In this document: positions 9,650 to 20,842 of the stretch, in pieces | Numbering within the stretch: position 1 is the first letter of the stretch | Layout of the letters: every line of letters begins with the position of its first letter | DNA from: Acanthaster planci | Lineage: Eukaryota > Echinodermata > Asteroidea > Valvatida > Acanthasteridae | Reading direction: 5' to 3' | Length of the DNA: 64,000 nucleotides | NCBI RefSeq assembly: GCF_001949145.1 | Contig: NW_019091375.1 | Span: 135,254 to 199,253, forward strand | The notes under the pieces: model-generated | What the model was told of the DNA's origin: nothing | The model's input: only the letters and a program-made list of their open reading frames with translations | Databases searched by the model: none | Translations under genes and position numbers: made by a program

Positions 9650-12405
9650 TTAGAACTCGTCATCATCCCCTATTTCCAAATATTCATCATAAGACTCCCG
9701 GTTGCAGTTGCCATCGGGAGTGAAGACGTACTTGTGAAAGGTTCCATCCACGCAGACAGCAATAACGGATGTCTGTTGTCCAAAGGCACACGCACAAGCC
9801 GATTCAGCAGGAACGGTAAAATTAGCAAGACCCCACTGGGACTCCACATATTGGCCCAAGAAACCCATCTTGGAAAAGCTAAAATTGAGAAAGGTCAAGT
9901 TGCAGAAATTTAAGTTGCATTCTGAAGTAAAATGTAATACGGAAATGAAAACAGTCACATAAACATACATGTATCGATTGATTAATTTTCAGGAAATATG
10001 ACTTGGTGACCTTCACTTGCCACAGATGATTTAAGAAAAGGCCATTAATTTAGTAAGAAATTTTCAGACCACTCACGTTGATCGACGGTTTAATGAAGTG
10101 TCTTTCAGGGCAAATATGTGGACTGTTCCTTTATCACTTGAGGCACACAGGTACGCCGAGTCATTGCTGAAATTGATGCTGGGGACAAATGTTACATAAA
10201 ATATTACTTTGAAAAGAAAACATTTAATCCTTGCCAACCAACCCAAGCCTAACCTCACCAATGCCACACCTCACCCAACCCTAAGTAATCAAACTCCATC
10301 CCTCACAAATGAACCCACCCAACCTATTCCAATCCAATCCAACTCCTCCCACTCCAACCAACCCCTTCTTCTTCATCAATCTCTCCAAACTCAGTCCCCC
10401 AACCTAATACTGCCCACCCCAATCTAACCAACCCCTACCCAAACTCACCCACCCCCATCTAACCCACTCTCCTACCCAGCCCAGCCAATTCCAATACCTA
10501 CCAATACAGTGTTGCAGGGTCCGCCCCTCTTCGTAGCTCAACCAGTAGCTTCCTTGAGGATGTGTCAAATACTCGGATCAGAGTTCCCTGCAAAACAAAA
10601 AGCAAACCCCAGAACCTCTCATGATAAAAAAAACGTGTTAAGGTTACACTAAACAGCACTTGGCAGACGGTAATAAAATTCAAGTTAAGGTTACCATTTG
10701 ATTCATACACTTGGCTATCCCCCTTAGCTGCATCAGCTCTAAACCACTGCATGCTTTGTTTTGGGGTAAAAATACCTTAACAGATGCTGTGGCTACCAGT
10801 GTTCCCTCCTGGTTCACGGCAAGGCAGGCAATGTCAGTCTGATGTGCATTGATGGTTACCGGTGAACTTGATGTCCCTGGTTCCGTGTTTGCAAGATCAG
10901 CTAGCTGTATGCTGCCTTGCTTGTGACCAGGAAAGATCAAGAGTTGTTTGTCACTACTGGGACTGACCTCACAAAGACCTGCTTAAAACAAGTAAATGCA
11001 CATTCACTTAGCAACTGACATAAGTAAATAGCAGCGCTAAGCACTGAAACTTTGTTATCCCCAATCTCCCTGCCACTAGACCATCTACACGATGATAGTT
11101 TCTTTAATAACTTCATGGCATACTTACATCTTGGATTTGGCTTTGTGTCAAACGAGAACAATTTCTGTGGATTTTGTGGGAAGCTGTACACAAATATTCT
11201 AGTTCTCAGGACGACTATAATCCTAAAGAAGAAAAATAAACATAAAGAGCCATATTCATGTCTGTATTAAACATTTACAACAATTACAATGGAAACATTT
11301 TTATTATGAACATTTTACACTCCTAAAGATTAAATATTGTAAATGTAGTTTCTCCAATTAGCTCTAACAAATATCTAAAAAGAAGAAAAAAATTGCTTAG
11401 CATACTTGTCTCTTCGAAGTCTAACAGCAAGTACGATGGAGGGAAATGTCAACTCCAAGACAAACTTCTTTTTAGCGTCATCCCAAATGAGGATGGTATT
11501 CTCAGCAAACTTGGGCATAGCACCTCCACCTATGACAAACAAAACGAGGCAAAGAAAGGACAACATTTGAAATAACTGAGCAATATACCTCCACACTGAC
11601 AGCAATTGTTAACCGATATTTCTTATCAAATTTCTGTGGTGCACCGTGTTGTCCATAAAATATAGCTCTAAATATTAAAATAAAATCACACATCCTCTTT
11701 TTCAAGCAAACCCTTTTTCAGACATTTAAAAATAAAATCTCTCCACAGAAAAGAGGCAGGAAAGAGAGAGAAAGAACATCCCTACCTACAACGGCAATCA
11801 GATTGGTCCTGTGCAGCATCTCAACCTGTGCAACACTACCAACTTCATCTTTGTCTGGAAATAATTAAAAGGCAAACAAAAAAATCATAAAATAAAGAAT
11901 GGGAAATCGAGCCTTACAGCCACATTTTGACACACTGTCTGATAACATCCTCATATTTGCCTAGCAATCAATATCATCAATGAAGTTGATTACAATAGTA
12001 CTCACCCAATCTTAATTTCTCTGCCAAGGGTTCTATGTTATAAATTCGCAGGCCTCCTTCCATTGCACAGGAAAAGCAACCTTAAAAAAAACCCCAAGAA
12101 TTTGACCGTTATGCATGTAACTGACCTGGAAGGGGTACTTGAGAGTTACATTTTAAAGAAATAATCTGAATTGTGCCATAAGTGGTATGCCATCATCACT
12201 GCACTGCAGACCGCCATTTTCGAGTGACTGTTGTTGGCAGTTAAGGTTGCCCCTTGTCCTTTACTTTTTAGTGAATGAATCCCACGTCCATTTCCAAAGC
12301 TTAAAAAATTAATTTGGAACATCAAAATATAAATTACCCTTGCAACAAGCAAATCTCACCATGATCTTGATTAAAACGAAGGCTCAGTATCCCTCTTGTT
12401 GCCAT
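9650..12405 (-). CDS. WDR45: WDR45 / WIPI4, PROPPIN autophagy protein
   Basis: Nine coding exons on the minus strand: 12405-12360, 12080-12006, 11854-11786, 11529-11406, 11222-11128, 10978-10776, 10587-10502, 10178-10077 and 9878-9650. Phases agree and the product is 342 aa, close to human WIPI4 (about 360). It starts [17 protein letters not shown] and ends [17 protein letters not shown]...DDDEF, which separates it from WIPI3 (WDR45B). It is a seven-bladed beta-propeller; the phosphoinositide-binding motif is LRRG at residues 222-225. Family role: binds PI3P on ER-phagophore contacts, partners ATG2, and acts in autophagosome growth. Intron 7 (10179-10501) contains a CCAAC-rich simple repeat. 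The gene is divergent from PTDSS2. Confidence 0.95.
10235..10500. repeat. Degenerate CCAACC/CCCAACC simple repeat
   Basis: About 265 bases composed almost only of C, A and T on the plus strand (AACCAACCCAAGCCTAACCT and variants), located in the WDR45 intron before exon 8. The units are variable, so this is an old or unstable microsatellite. On the transcribed strand it is a G/T-rich tract. Confidence 0.75.
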
Positions 12406-13250
12406 GGCAAAGCAAAAAACCGATGTGCACTGGTAAAAAAAAAGACCAGGTAAGTGACTTTATCAATTTATGCTGCATGAAAACAGTGGCCCTGATCTCT
12501 CACTACTTCATGAACTATTGGGCTCATAATGTTCTGCCTTTCCGAATTTGGAACAAACCAATAGTTCTAGAAGTACTCACAAGTGAAGCAAAGGAGGGTG
12601 GATATCCCCTACCCCATGGGAACTTATGCCCTGTCTGAGAAGATCCTGGCTACTGTATGAAACCAAGTGGGACAAGGGAGACAACTACCTTGCCCCTTCC
12701 CTCCCCACCTCCTCCCCCCTCCCCATCAAACAGTGCCTGGCAATGCTACTGACACTGATAACACAGCATGGGTTTCAACTTACCCAATAGCCCCACAACA
12801 GTATGCCAGTGATACCACATCATGCCATCCATTAGGCCATGAGAATAGTAGTTATAGATTTGTGTCCAGTGACGGCCACTGCCACCCCAAAAAACATTAT
12901 TTACAAAATGTCATTATTGTCTGCTTCAGCTATGGCCGAGCATGTGCATCAGATCGGCTTGCACATTTATTAAGTACGCTTTACTGCCCATCCTTTTTGT
13001 TGTGATGATCCCTATTTGACCTGATCCCTAAACTGATGAAAGGCCAACATGTAGCTCATCCCTCAGCAAGACTTTTGGTTGTAGTTTGGCAGTATTATAC
13101 TTGAAAAGTGTCTGTTCTTGGAGGTTGAAATAAACTAATGAATAATGAGAAAATGCCTCATGTGTTTTTTAAATTATTAGGATGCAAATCTACAACTTTT
13201 GTTCTCATGGCCTCATCAGGACTATACCCATGGTCCATGTTGTATTAACG
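12406..13250. other. WDR45 upstream flank
   Basis: Sequence upstream of the WDR45 start codon. It should contain the promoter and any 5' UTR exon. No coding sequence, RNA gene or clear core promoter element is recognisable; the short open frames here (for example a Pro-rich one near 12667) have no family features. Confidence 0.35.
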
Positions 13251-13350
13251 TACATGTACATGCACAATACATGTACATGCACAATACATGTACATGCACA
13301 ATACATGTACATGCACAATACATGTACATGCACAATACATGTACATGTAT
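13251..13350. repeat. 17-nt tandem repeat, about 5.9 copies
   Basis: The unit TACATGTACATGCACAA is repeated head to tail from 13251 with starts at 13268, 13285, 13302, 13319 and a partial copy at 13336. The copies are essentially identical, so the array is recent or homogenised. Each unit holds a self-complementary TACATGTA core, giving many small palindromes. Confidence 0.95.
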
Positions 13351-13462
13351 ATCGAAAAATTGCTTTAGGCCTGCCTTATTCTGCTTGGTGTGAGCACAGA
13401 CCCGATAACAGGGCCCATATATGCTTCCACGATACTCATGTTGACGGAGGGGTACGGGTATA

Positions 13463-13545
13463 TACCCCAGAACTGTGGGGTCCGACGTCCACTCCTCTCT
13501 CCACGTAGGAGAGGAGCGGACGTCGGACCCCACAGTTCTGGGGGT
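13463..13545. repeat. Perfect foldback (hairpin) element with CCCCAGAACT arms
   Basis: The arm at 13465-13490 (starting CCCCAGAACTGTGGGGTCCG) is a perfect 26-base reverse complement of 13518-13543. Inside, CTCCTCTC and GAGAGGAG extend the stem by eight more pairs after one mismatch, leaving a loop of about nine bases. Within each arm there is also a smaller palindrome, CCCCAGAACTGTGGGG. Related single-arm copies occur near 5818 and 13910. Confidence 0.9.
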
Positions 13546-13576
13546 AAGGGGTGTACAAAGGGCCCTGTCAATGGGT

Positions 13577-13635
13577 TTAACCCTAACCCTCCTCAATCCT
13601 TCACCTGTTGGAGGACTGAGGAGTGTTAGGGTTTA
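13577..13635. repeat. Foldback with telomere-like TTAGGG ends
   Basis: TTAACCCTAACCCTCCTCAA at the left is matched by its reverse complement at the right (13612-13635, ending TTAGGGTTTAA) with about two mismatches and a loop of 11 bases. The stem carries two CCCTAA units. It begins about 30 bases after the 13463-13545 hairpin. Confidence 0.8.
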
Positions 13636-13685
13636 ATGTTAATTCATTACTTATCATGCCTTTTCAGCAGTCAATTTATCAATCC

Positions 13686-13846
13686 AGCCTTAAGTTATAC
13701 CACATGGGTGATTTTGCATGCTGCTGGTGGTAGAAGAAAGGCATGGTAGGAACGAGAAAGGAGCAAACACTGCCCTGTTTAACGTTTTCCTTCACATGGT
13801 GCCTTTCTAACATTGTGCAAAATCACCTGCGGTATAACAAGGCTTA
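13686..13846. mobile_element. MITE-like element with about 30-bp terminal inverted repeats
   Basis: The left end at 13687-13718 (GCCTTAAGTTATACCACATG...GATTTTGCA) pairs with the right end at 13816-13845 (TGCAAAATCACCTGCGGTAT...AAGGC) with a few mismatches. The element is about 160 bp and has no coding capacity. A second, diverged copy of its left and middle part lies at about 50083-50166. Confidence 0.7.
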
Positions 13847-13897
13847 ACATTAATCATGTTTGACCGGAGGCCTAGAACTAGTATCTGGGGCCTACAT

Positions 13898-13976
13898 GGC
13901 CAGCCTATACCCCCAGAACTGTGGGTAGAGGAGCGAACATTGAACCCCAAAGTTCTCGGGGTGGCCGGCCTAGGCA
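13898..13976. repeat. Degenerate foldback related to the 13463 element
   Basis: CCCCCAGAACTGTGGG at the left and CCCCAAAGTTCTCGGGG at the right form an imperfect inverted repeat, flanked by a second pair of arms rich in GGCC. The AGAACTGTGGG core is shared with the perfect hairpin at 13463-13545, so this looks like an older copy. Confidence 0.6.
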
Positions 13977-15707
13977 TACTACTAAAATAAGGTTTTTTAT
14001 ATTCAAACCATTCATTTACAATTAATTAAACATGTGCATAAAATTACGCATAAACAAGTAGACGTCACGTTGGGCATAAAAAATATTTAACATTTCCAGT
14101 CAACAGTATCCTTTCAATAAGCGAAATTACTTACACTGGTAAAGGGTTGTTTGACCAACTTTGTCCGCAGTGTTTTTAAGACAAGTCGAAGGTTAAAAAG
14201 CCTGAATAGTCAGCCTGCTGATAAGGGCAATAACCCAGAACGAAAAATGACTACATCTTCTTTCCAAACCTGAACGTTTCGTGCCCTCAACAGAACGTTA
14301 CATACGTCGATAATGTACACGTATGCCCGGCCCCTCCAGTACCAGAACTTTGCAGCAAATTTTTCGAAATAATTGTGTAGAAGTCCAAATTTCAGAAGAT
14401 GGACTGTGGGCTAGTTTAGGAGTAAGAATAACATTGGCAAAATTTCAACTGTAGAGGGAGTGCTTTTACTTTATTTGGGCGCGGTGCAGTCAACTGTGAC
14501 CACCATACTGCAGCTGACTGAGCTTCACGCACGAGCAACCGATGTCGTAGCCTTTGTGTACATGTACATTGTAAGCTTTAATATCAAGCCGGCGACAGGC
14601 GCTTCGCCATTGTGTTGCTAGCTTTGCCCTTATTTAGCGTAGGTATTTGTACACGTCGTGAGTCGTTAGATGGTTTCGGAAGAAAGGTCTTTATACGGAG
14701 GGGTGGACAGGTCCCGGTGGTAAGTTAATACTGAATTCACGCATGCAATTAATTTAGGCTTGCCCGACAGGTGTTACGCACTCTTTTCACGTGCGGATTG
14801 CACTACAACAGCAGAATTCACGTGGTCATCTTAGGCCTATTCATGTTGTGCTGAGCAAGCGTGCGTTAAGTACGTGAGGCATGGAGGATCTTAGCATGCT
14901 TAGGAAGGAACGTTCCTCAGAGTCAGAAGACAGCGGGTGCGGGTAGGCCTAGACTATTTTAAGTATTTGTAAAATGGTACTTGGTAATTTTGGTAAATAT
15001 GTAGGTTAGAACATGACCAATCAAATGCTTGCTGGGATATGTAATTGTCATGACTGTGGTAGTGGGGTAAACATGATGAAAATGATCAGTTAAGTTCATG
15101 TTGTATTTTTTTTATTTTGAGTTAATGCACTTTTTGTGTATGATGATCATTTGTAATCCGTATGAGTGTTGTAAAAGAACCAAAACAAAAACAAAGCTCA
15201 ATTATATGGTCAATGAGTTTTGATTAATTCTGCCTTGGAGCTCCGTAGTTAATTCTGCTTTTAGAAACTAAAAGACATCCCAATGGCTGTGCCCATGGAG
15301 GTAGAAACATGCTATACCTAACATGGTTAAGTTTTATCACCCTTCTCTATCATGTTTTAGTGAGGTTATGATGCTATAGGTCTACTTTGAATCCAGCCTT
15401 TATAGACATGTATATGAATTACTTGACTTTGTGCAAGAATTCCACTTTCTCAATTAAATCTTCCCCAAAATGCTTTAACAACAGATCAATGTGGCAGCCT
15501 ACCTCTAAAGTTCACGAGAGTAGTTTTTCAATTATGACTAACTATTTTTTGAAAACTTGCCATCCTTTAATTTGCCACAAGTTTCTAGAAGCCCAATGAT
15601 TCCACCTTTAGGATGACCTCATTAAATCTAGGCCGAGGCCTAATTTTTATTTTACTGTATTTGTGTTCAGTTAAGTTGTTGCAAGTTCAAGCTGAAAATT
15701 GGTCAAG
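13977..15707. promoter_or_regulatory. PTDSS2 upstream region with probable 5' UTR exon
   Basis: The region around 14460-14720 is CpG-richer and ends in a good donor (CCCGGTG then GTAAGTTAAT at about 14720). A pyrimidine-rich acceptor ends at about 15670 (TTTGTGTTCAG), 38 bases before the PTDSS2 start codon. I infer a non-coding first exon near 14650-14719 spliced to 15671. No TATA box is clear. No other gene is visible. Confidence 0.45.
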
Positions 15708-18700
15708 ATGGCAACAAAATATACTAGGGAGTCTGGACAACCGGTGCCCCGTAATGGGAACCAGCCATCAAGGCCGTCGTTTTCTTCATTCTTGACGAAT
15801 GTGGAGGATGATGGCACCATGACATACTTCTGGTGAGTCAGTAACGGGCTTACTTTCTATGAGCTGGAGCAAAAACAGTTTGTAGTGTGTTTTGTACAAA
15901 GAAAGGAGGAAGATTTTTGAATGATTCTGTACATGTAACCTAAAGGAGGGGATTATGCACACATCATGTGGTTTATTGCTCCGGGGGAGTTACTCCATTT
16001 AAAGCAAATCTGTACAGGACAGCTACAGTGAATACAATAAAAAAGGAAGTACAGGAGAACTTCTCCTATAAAGCAGAATATTAGAAAATGCAAAATAATA
16101 ACTAAAATAAATTAACCCTACCACACTTGCACAAAGATTTTCTTGACCTTTCTGTTGAAAGTTTTGTGTTAAAAGGAACACTCGCCCCATGTAGTTCTAA
16201 TAGGTTTAAAATTTGCATTTATAGCTACACATAAAAGCAAGTAAAAATTTGAAATATATTGTAAATTTGACTGAAACAGAAAAATTTAAATTAACAGAAA
16301 AGTAGATTGGGAAAAGAAGTTGACAGAGACTCGAAACTAGTTTTTTTTCATGATATCAAAATAGAATTGGTTAAACATGCTTGCCTTTCTTCCAACTGTT
16401 CAACCATATTTGGCTCTCCTCAAGACTTTTCTATGAAAGAAGGTATTTCTTTCCAACATCTTAACTTAAGGTTGAGGAAAGTTGACCTGATGTGTTAATT
16501 TTTTTTACCAGAGGTTCTCATATTTGCCTTGCTTATTTTATTTTATTTTAAGGAGAGCTCATTCCATCACAGCATTAATCTGTATGATTGGATCTCTGTT
16601 GTATGTGACGCTCTTTGAGGATCAAACTAATGACGTCACTTGGAATGTCAAAAGGTGAGAAAGTACAACGCAAAGTTTCAAATACACAGCCAATTTAAAA
16701 TTTTAAAAGAGACATATCTTACAGAGATAGTCCAACCTGTGATTTTTCTGCTTCCAGGGGCATTGTGGCTTGTGTTGTAGTGTTCTGCGTTTTCGGAATG
16801 ACTCAGGTGCGAGATGGTCCCTTCAAACGACCACACCCTGCCTTATGGAGACTGGTTGTCTGTCTGAGTGTAGTCTATGAGTTGGCCCTGGTCTTTCTGC
16901 TTTTCCAGGTATTACTTCCCAACTTGACAAAACCAGTTTTGTGTTTTGGTCTTTAACTACGAACTAATTCTGAACAGTCTCTTACATACAGTAACTTTCC
17001 GATGGTTTGTGGTCCTGTGTGGGTCTTTGTGTAGACTGTAGACAATGCTCGTCAACTTGTAGCTTACTTGGATCCAGAACTGGGGAAGCCTCTTCCAGAG
17101 CAATCATACGCGGAAGACTGCAGGATCTATGATCCAGACGGTCATCCTGGAGGACCCTGGCACAATTTGTGGGTGAGTCTTTTCTTTTACTTAATTGACA
17201 CTGAGCAGAATAACGTTTTGATACATGCATTTGTTCCTGACAGTGCTAAATGATTATAAGAGGCCATGTTAATGGCTGGTTAGATTATTGACTTGCAGGT
17301 TGGCTTAGCAGTTTACTGACTGATTGTATATCAAAATGGCTAAATGAGCAGATGGCTAGTTGGTTGGTTGGTTATATGACTGGCTGGCTAGTTGGTTGGC
17401 TGGTTGAATGTTCGGGTGGCTAGCTTGTGGCCTGTGTATTTTGAGCAAGTTTGTTTTCTACTGACATTGTGATCTTTTAACTTTCTACAGGAAAAGGTGG
17501 ATGTCTTTGTTGTGGGTCATCTATTGGGCTGGTTCTTCAAGGTAAGAGAAGACACCTGGTGAAGAATTCTACTAAAAAGGTTAAATTTGAGACTTACGAT
17601 ATTTTGTAAGTCACAGCTCATTATTGTGCTTTGCCTGCATGTTTATTCGTGGAAAACCCACTTTGTAAGAAGCATTGACTGTGGGGTGATATTGATTAGA
17701 CTCTATTTGCAGCCCTCAAGTCTTTTTCTTTTTTCATTGTAACAAGTAATGAGATAACATTAATACATGTATAGTGATCAGAGGCACCTGAACTCTGGGA
17801 TTGAATTTGGAATTCATAAGCCCCACCTCTTTTGACCATATATGGCTATTTCTTTCACAGATGTTAATGATTAGGGACTATTGGGTATGTTGGGTCATCA
17901 GCATCATGTTTGAAGTCTTGGAGTACTCTCTGGAGCATCAACTGCCCAACTTTGCTGAGTGTTGGTGGGATCACGTGAGTATGTTTCCATGAGTTACTAA
18001 CCATAGTGTATTTATTTGCTGTGATGTCCTTTGGCCAAAAGGTAGAAATGTCACATTTTAAACCACAAAGTAATATTTCCTTCATTCAATGAGTCATTGT
18101 GTTTGACATCTGTTGTAGTGGGTTCTTGATGTCATTGTTTGTAACGGAGCTGGTATTTGGCTAGGGATGAAGACTCTCAACTATCTGAACATGAAGACGT
18201 ACCAGTGGCGAGGCCTATGGAAGATACCTACCTACCGGTGAGACAGCCAATAACAAGTTAGACCCGATGTCGTGTCAACTGTGCAGAGTTGAAAGTCTTG
18301 TCAGAAATATGTTTATGCCTCCACATTGAGTTTTCTTAAATTTTCCAGATATCCAAGTGTGCTTAAAGTATTTTTGAGAAATAGATATCTGTCATGAGCA
18401 CCCCGCATTGGTTGAAAAATGCCATGGTGGTTAGGAGTGCTCATTTTGTTGGTAGTGATGCGACTGTAGCACTTGCTTAGCACTTAGCACGTTACTACTA
18501 AAGGAGCCTCTGTTGCTAGGAAAATTGCACCCTCTCTTGGTCCAGCGCGGAGCCCATGGTAATTGGAAGCAACCAGCCAAAATGGAAAAACAAACATTAA
18601 AATCTTGACAAATTGATGATTTTATTATTGGTTGTGTTTATTGTTTTAGTGGAAAATTGAAGAGGATCTTCCTCCAGTTCACGCCATACAGCTGGACTCG

Positions 18701-19804
18701 GTTTGAGTGGCAACCAACTGCTAACTTAACACGTTGGCTTGCTGTACTTGGCATTATTTCATTGGTGAGTTGATTATTTGTTGTTGAAGTCATTCAATGT
18801 AATTTGCTGGTTGTTTTAAAGCTCACCTGTTGTTGAAATTGTGGATTGTGTAACCCTATTGTTACTGTGCTTTATGAAATATCAAGACTAATTTTTTTTC
18901 CATCACTATCACTATTTTGTAAAATTGTTGGACAGTATTTATTGGCAGAGCTGAATACATTTTATCTGAAGTACATCTTATGGATTCCCCCTCCACATCA
19001 CCTCAACTGGCTACGTTTGGCCCTGTATGTCCTTGTTGGTTCCTGTGCCCTGAGGGAGACATTTCAGTACATGAGTGATCCGTAAGTAGTCACACACAAA
19101 TATTACTTTATTGTCTGACTCAGAATATTATTTTTCTTTTGAAAATTGATCAACCACTGACTGTGAGGCTTTTTGGCATTGTACTGTGCTTCCAGGTTAC
19201 CCACAATGCAATAGTCCCCACCTGGTGCCCGGATTACCCAGAAAGCAGCCCCATTGCATTCTGGGTAACCCCAGCTGTAGTTTCACACTTACCAAAGGTT
19301 TTGACATGACCACTGTGTGTGTTGGGCCCCATTTGAGACAACATGCAGACATCCATTGTGACACTTCTGTAACTTTTGGCCTTTAATTCCATTTGGCTGT
19401 TTGGATGCAGGGAGTGTAAGACGTTGGGTCAGCAGTCATGGGTGATGGTGGCCATCATCCTCACTGAGCTTCTTATTGCTCTCAAGTTTGACCTTCAACT
19501 GATCCTCAAACCATTTCCTCGGCACATCGCCATCTGTTGGCTCCTGGGCATCCTAGCCATACTGTCTTGGACAGTGTGGAATTTCTGCATTCACCGCATC
19601 TCATTTCGCTTTTTGAACTGGAAGATGAAGAAACCTAAGAGTGGGAACAAAAAGAAGGAAACCGTGGCAATCAATTCTGATTCTGACGAGATCAAAAATC
19701 AGTTAGTGTCAAAGTACACTAATGACTTCCCACCTACTTTGAAAAAGCAAACAGACCCTCCCTATGTGACAAGACTCCGCCCACGAACTAATGAAAATGC
19801 TTAA
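15708..19804 (+). CDS. PTDSS2: PTDSS2, phosphatidylserine synthase 2
   Basis: Ten coding exons: 15708-15832, 16553-16654, 16758-16908, 17035-17172, 17491-17541, 17861-17974, 18119-18237, 18650-18764, 18936-19081 and 19411-19804; phases close to 484 aa, matching human PTDSS2 (487). The enzyme swaps serine for the ethanolamine head group of phosphatidylethanolamine in ER and mitochondria-associated membranes. The protein has multiple hydrophobic helices and conserved motifs [72 protein letters not shown] and [21 protein letters not shown] charged cytoplasmic tail follows (about residue 425 onward). The start codon is the first ATG after a 5' UTR acceptor. Assignment to PTDSS2 over PTDSS1 rests on the LEHQLPNF and [10 protein letters not shown] blocks. 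Confidence 0.95.
17330..17420. repeat. TGGTTGGC-type microsatellite
   Basis: A T/G-rich stretch of variable TGGTTGGT and TGGCTGGC units in PTDSS2 intron 4. It is degenerate and has no other recognisable content. Confidence 0.7.
19195..19270. repeat. Short foldback in PTDSS2 intron 9
   Basis: GGTTACCCACAATGCAAT (19195-19212) and ATTGCATTCTGGGTAACC (19253-19270) are inverted copies with one mismatch, separated by a 40-base spacer. It could be a small MITE or a cruciform-forming motif. Confidence 0.75.
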
Positions 19805-20836
19805 TATTGAATCATCATTTGCACAGATAGGGATTACTTACCCCAGGTAAATGTGGAATACTGAAATGGTCCATAAAGGGAAACTGCAGTGAATGTGGTG
19901 ATTTACTTGTGTTCTTTGTCTTATTGGAAAGTGTTGATTGAAATCTTACAAATACTGTTGATTTCCAACATGATTAATTATCGTAAAGAGGAAATGCCGT
20001 GCTTAGGGTGTGTGTTTATATATGCGTTTTCCAAAGTGGATATTATTTTGTTAGCATATGCATGAAGGATTTCTGTTGGTAATGTACCAAGGTTGTACTT
20101 TGTCCTGACTAAGTATGCCACCACTTTTTATTCCTAATTGCACGATTTCAGTTTCTTATCAAGATGTGTGCCTTTTATAGTTTTAAAAGTTTATATTGGA
20201 GGAATACACACTCTGTGTTTCAACATCATGACAAGCAGTTTTCTCATAGCAAGGATGCTTTGCAAGTGAAATCACTGTGCTGAGCCACATTATTTCCTTT
20301 CAGGAAATATTTTAATTCTTGCAGCCGGTTGATTTTGTGGATGGTCCAACTTTTCAGCTTCCTGACAAACAAAGAACCACTAAAACTCAACTTGCTAAAA
20401 TATTAAGATCGATTGACCTTTGACCTTACATGGTTTCATTTGGGATTGTTTATTGAAGCCATGTCTAGAACTTGTAAGGGACTGTGCACATTTCAGCTTT
20501 TTATATAGGAATTCAGGATTGTGGATAACTGTTAATTTACTGGTTCTTTTATTTAAAATATGGAGCATTTTGGTGCTTCACTTTGTGGCTGTTGTAAGAA
20601 GACTTTTGTCTTGTGCACTTGTAATGTTAACAGCATTTCTGGCATGGAATATAGCATTTTTGTTTTGCAAATTTCACTGTCAATGCCTGCTGTTCACATT
20701 GTACCACAAAGATGAATGTTTGACAGGAATGTCAATGACAGTTGCATTACGTTTGTGATTTGGAAATGGACGAATTCCAAGATTGCTTTGAGGGACTTTT
20801 TTCACCTAGCCAAGATCTAACCACTTGTTTAAACTG

Positions 20837-20842
20837 AATAAA
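20837..20842 (+). promoter_or_regulatory. Candidate PTDSS2 polyadenylation signal
   Basis: AATAAA about 1.0 kb after the PTDSS2 stop codon on the coding strand, followed by ordinary AT-rich sequence. Confidence 0.4.

Noticed and set aside
10209-10427. Pro/Asn/Thr-rich open frame on the plus strand
   Set aside because: It is the translation of the CCAACC simple repeat in a WDR45 intron.
12667-13005. Pro-rich open frame upstream of WDR45
   Set aside because: No domain, no splice support and C-rich composition explains the Pro content.
13182-13596. Cys/His/Met repeat peptides on both strands
   Set aside because: They are translations of the 17-nt tandem repeat and the adjacent hairpin, with no start context or homology.
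20420-20758. 112-codon hydrophobic open frame
   Set aside because: It lies in the AT-rich PTDSS2 3' UTR; hydrophobicity is expected from T-rich DNA.
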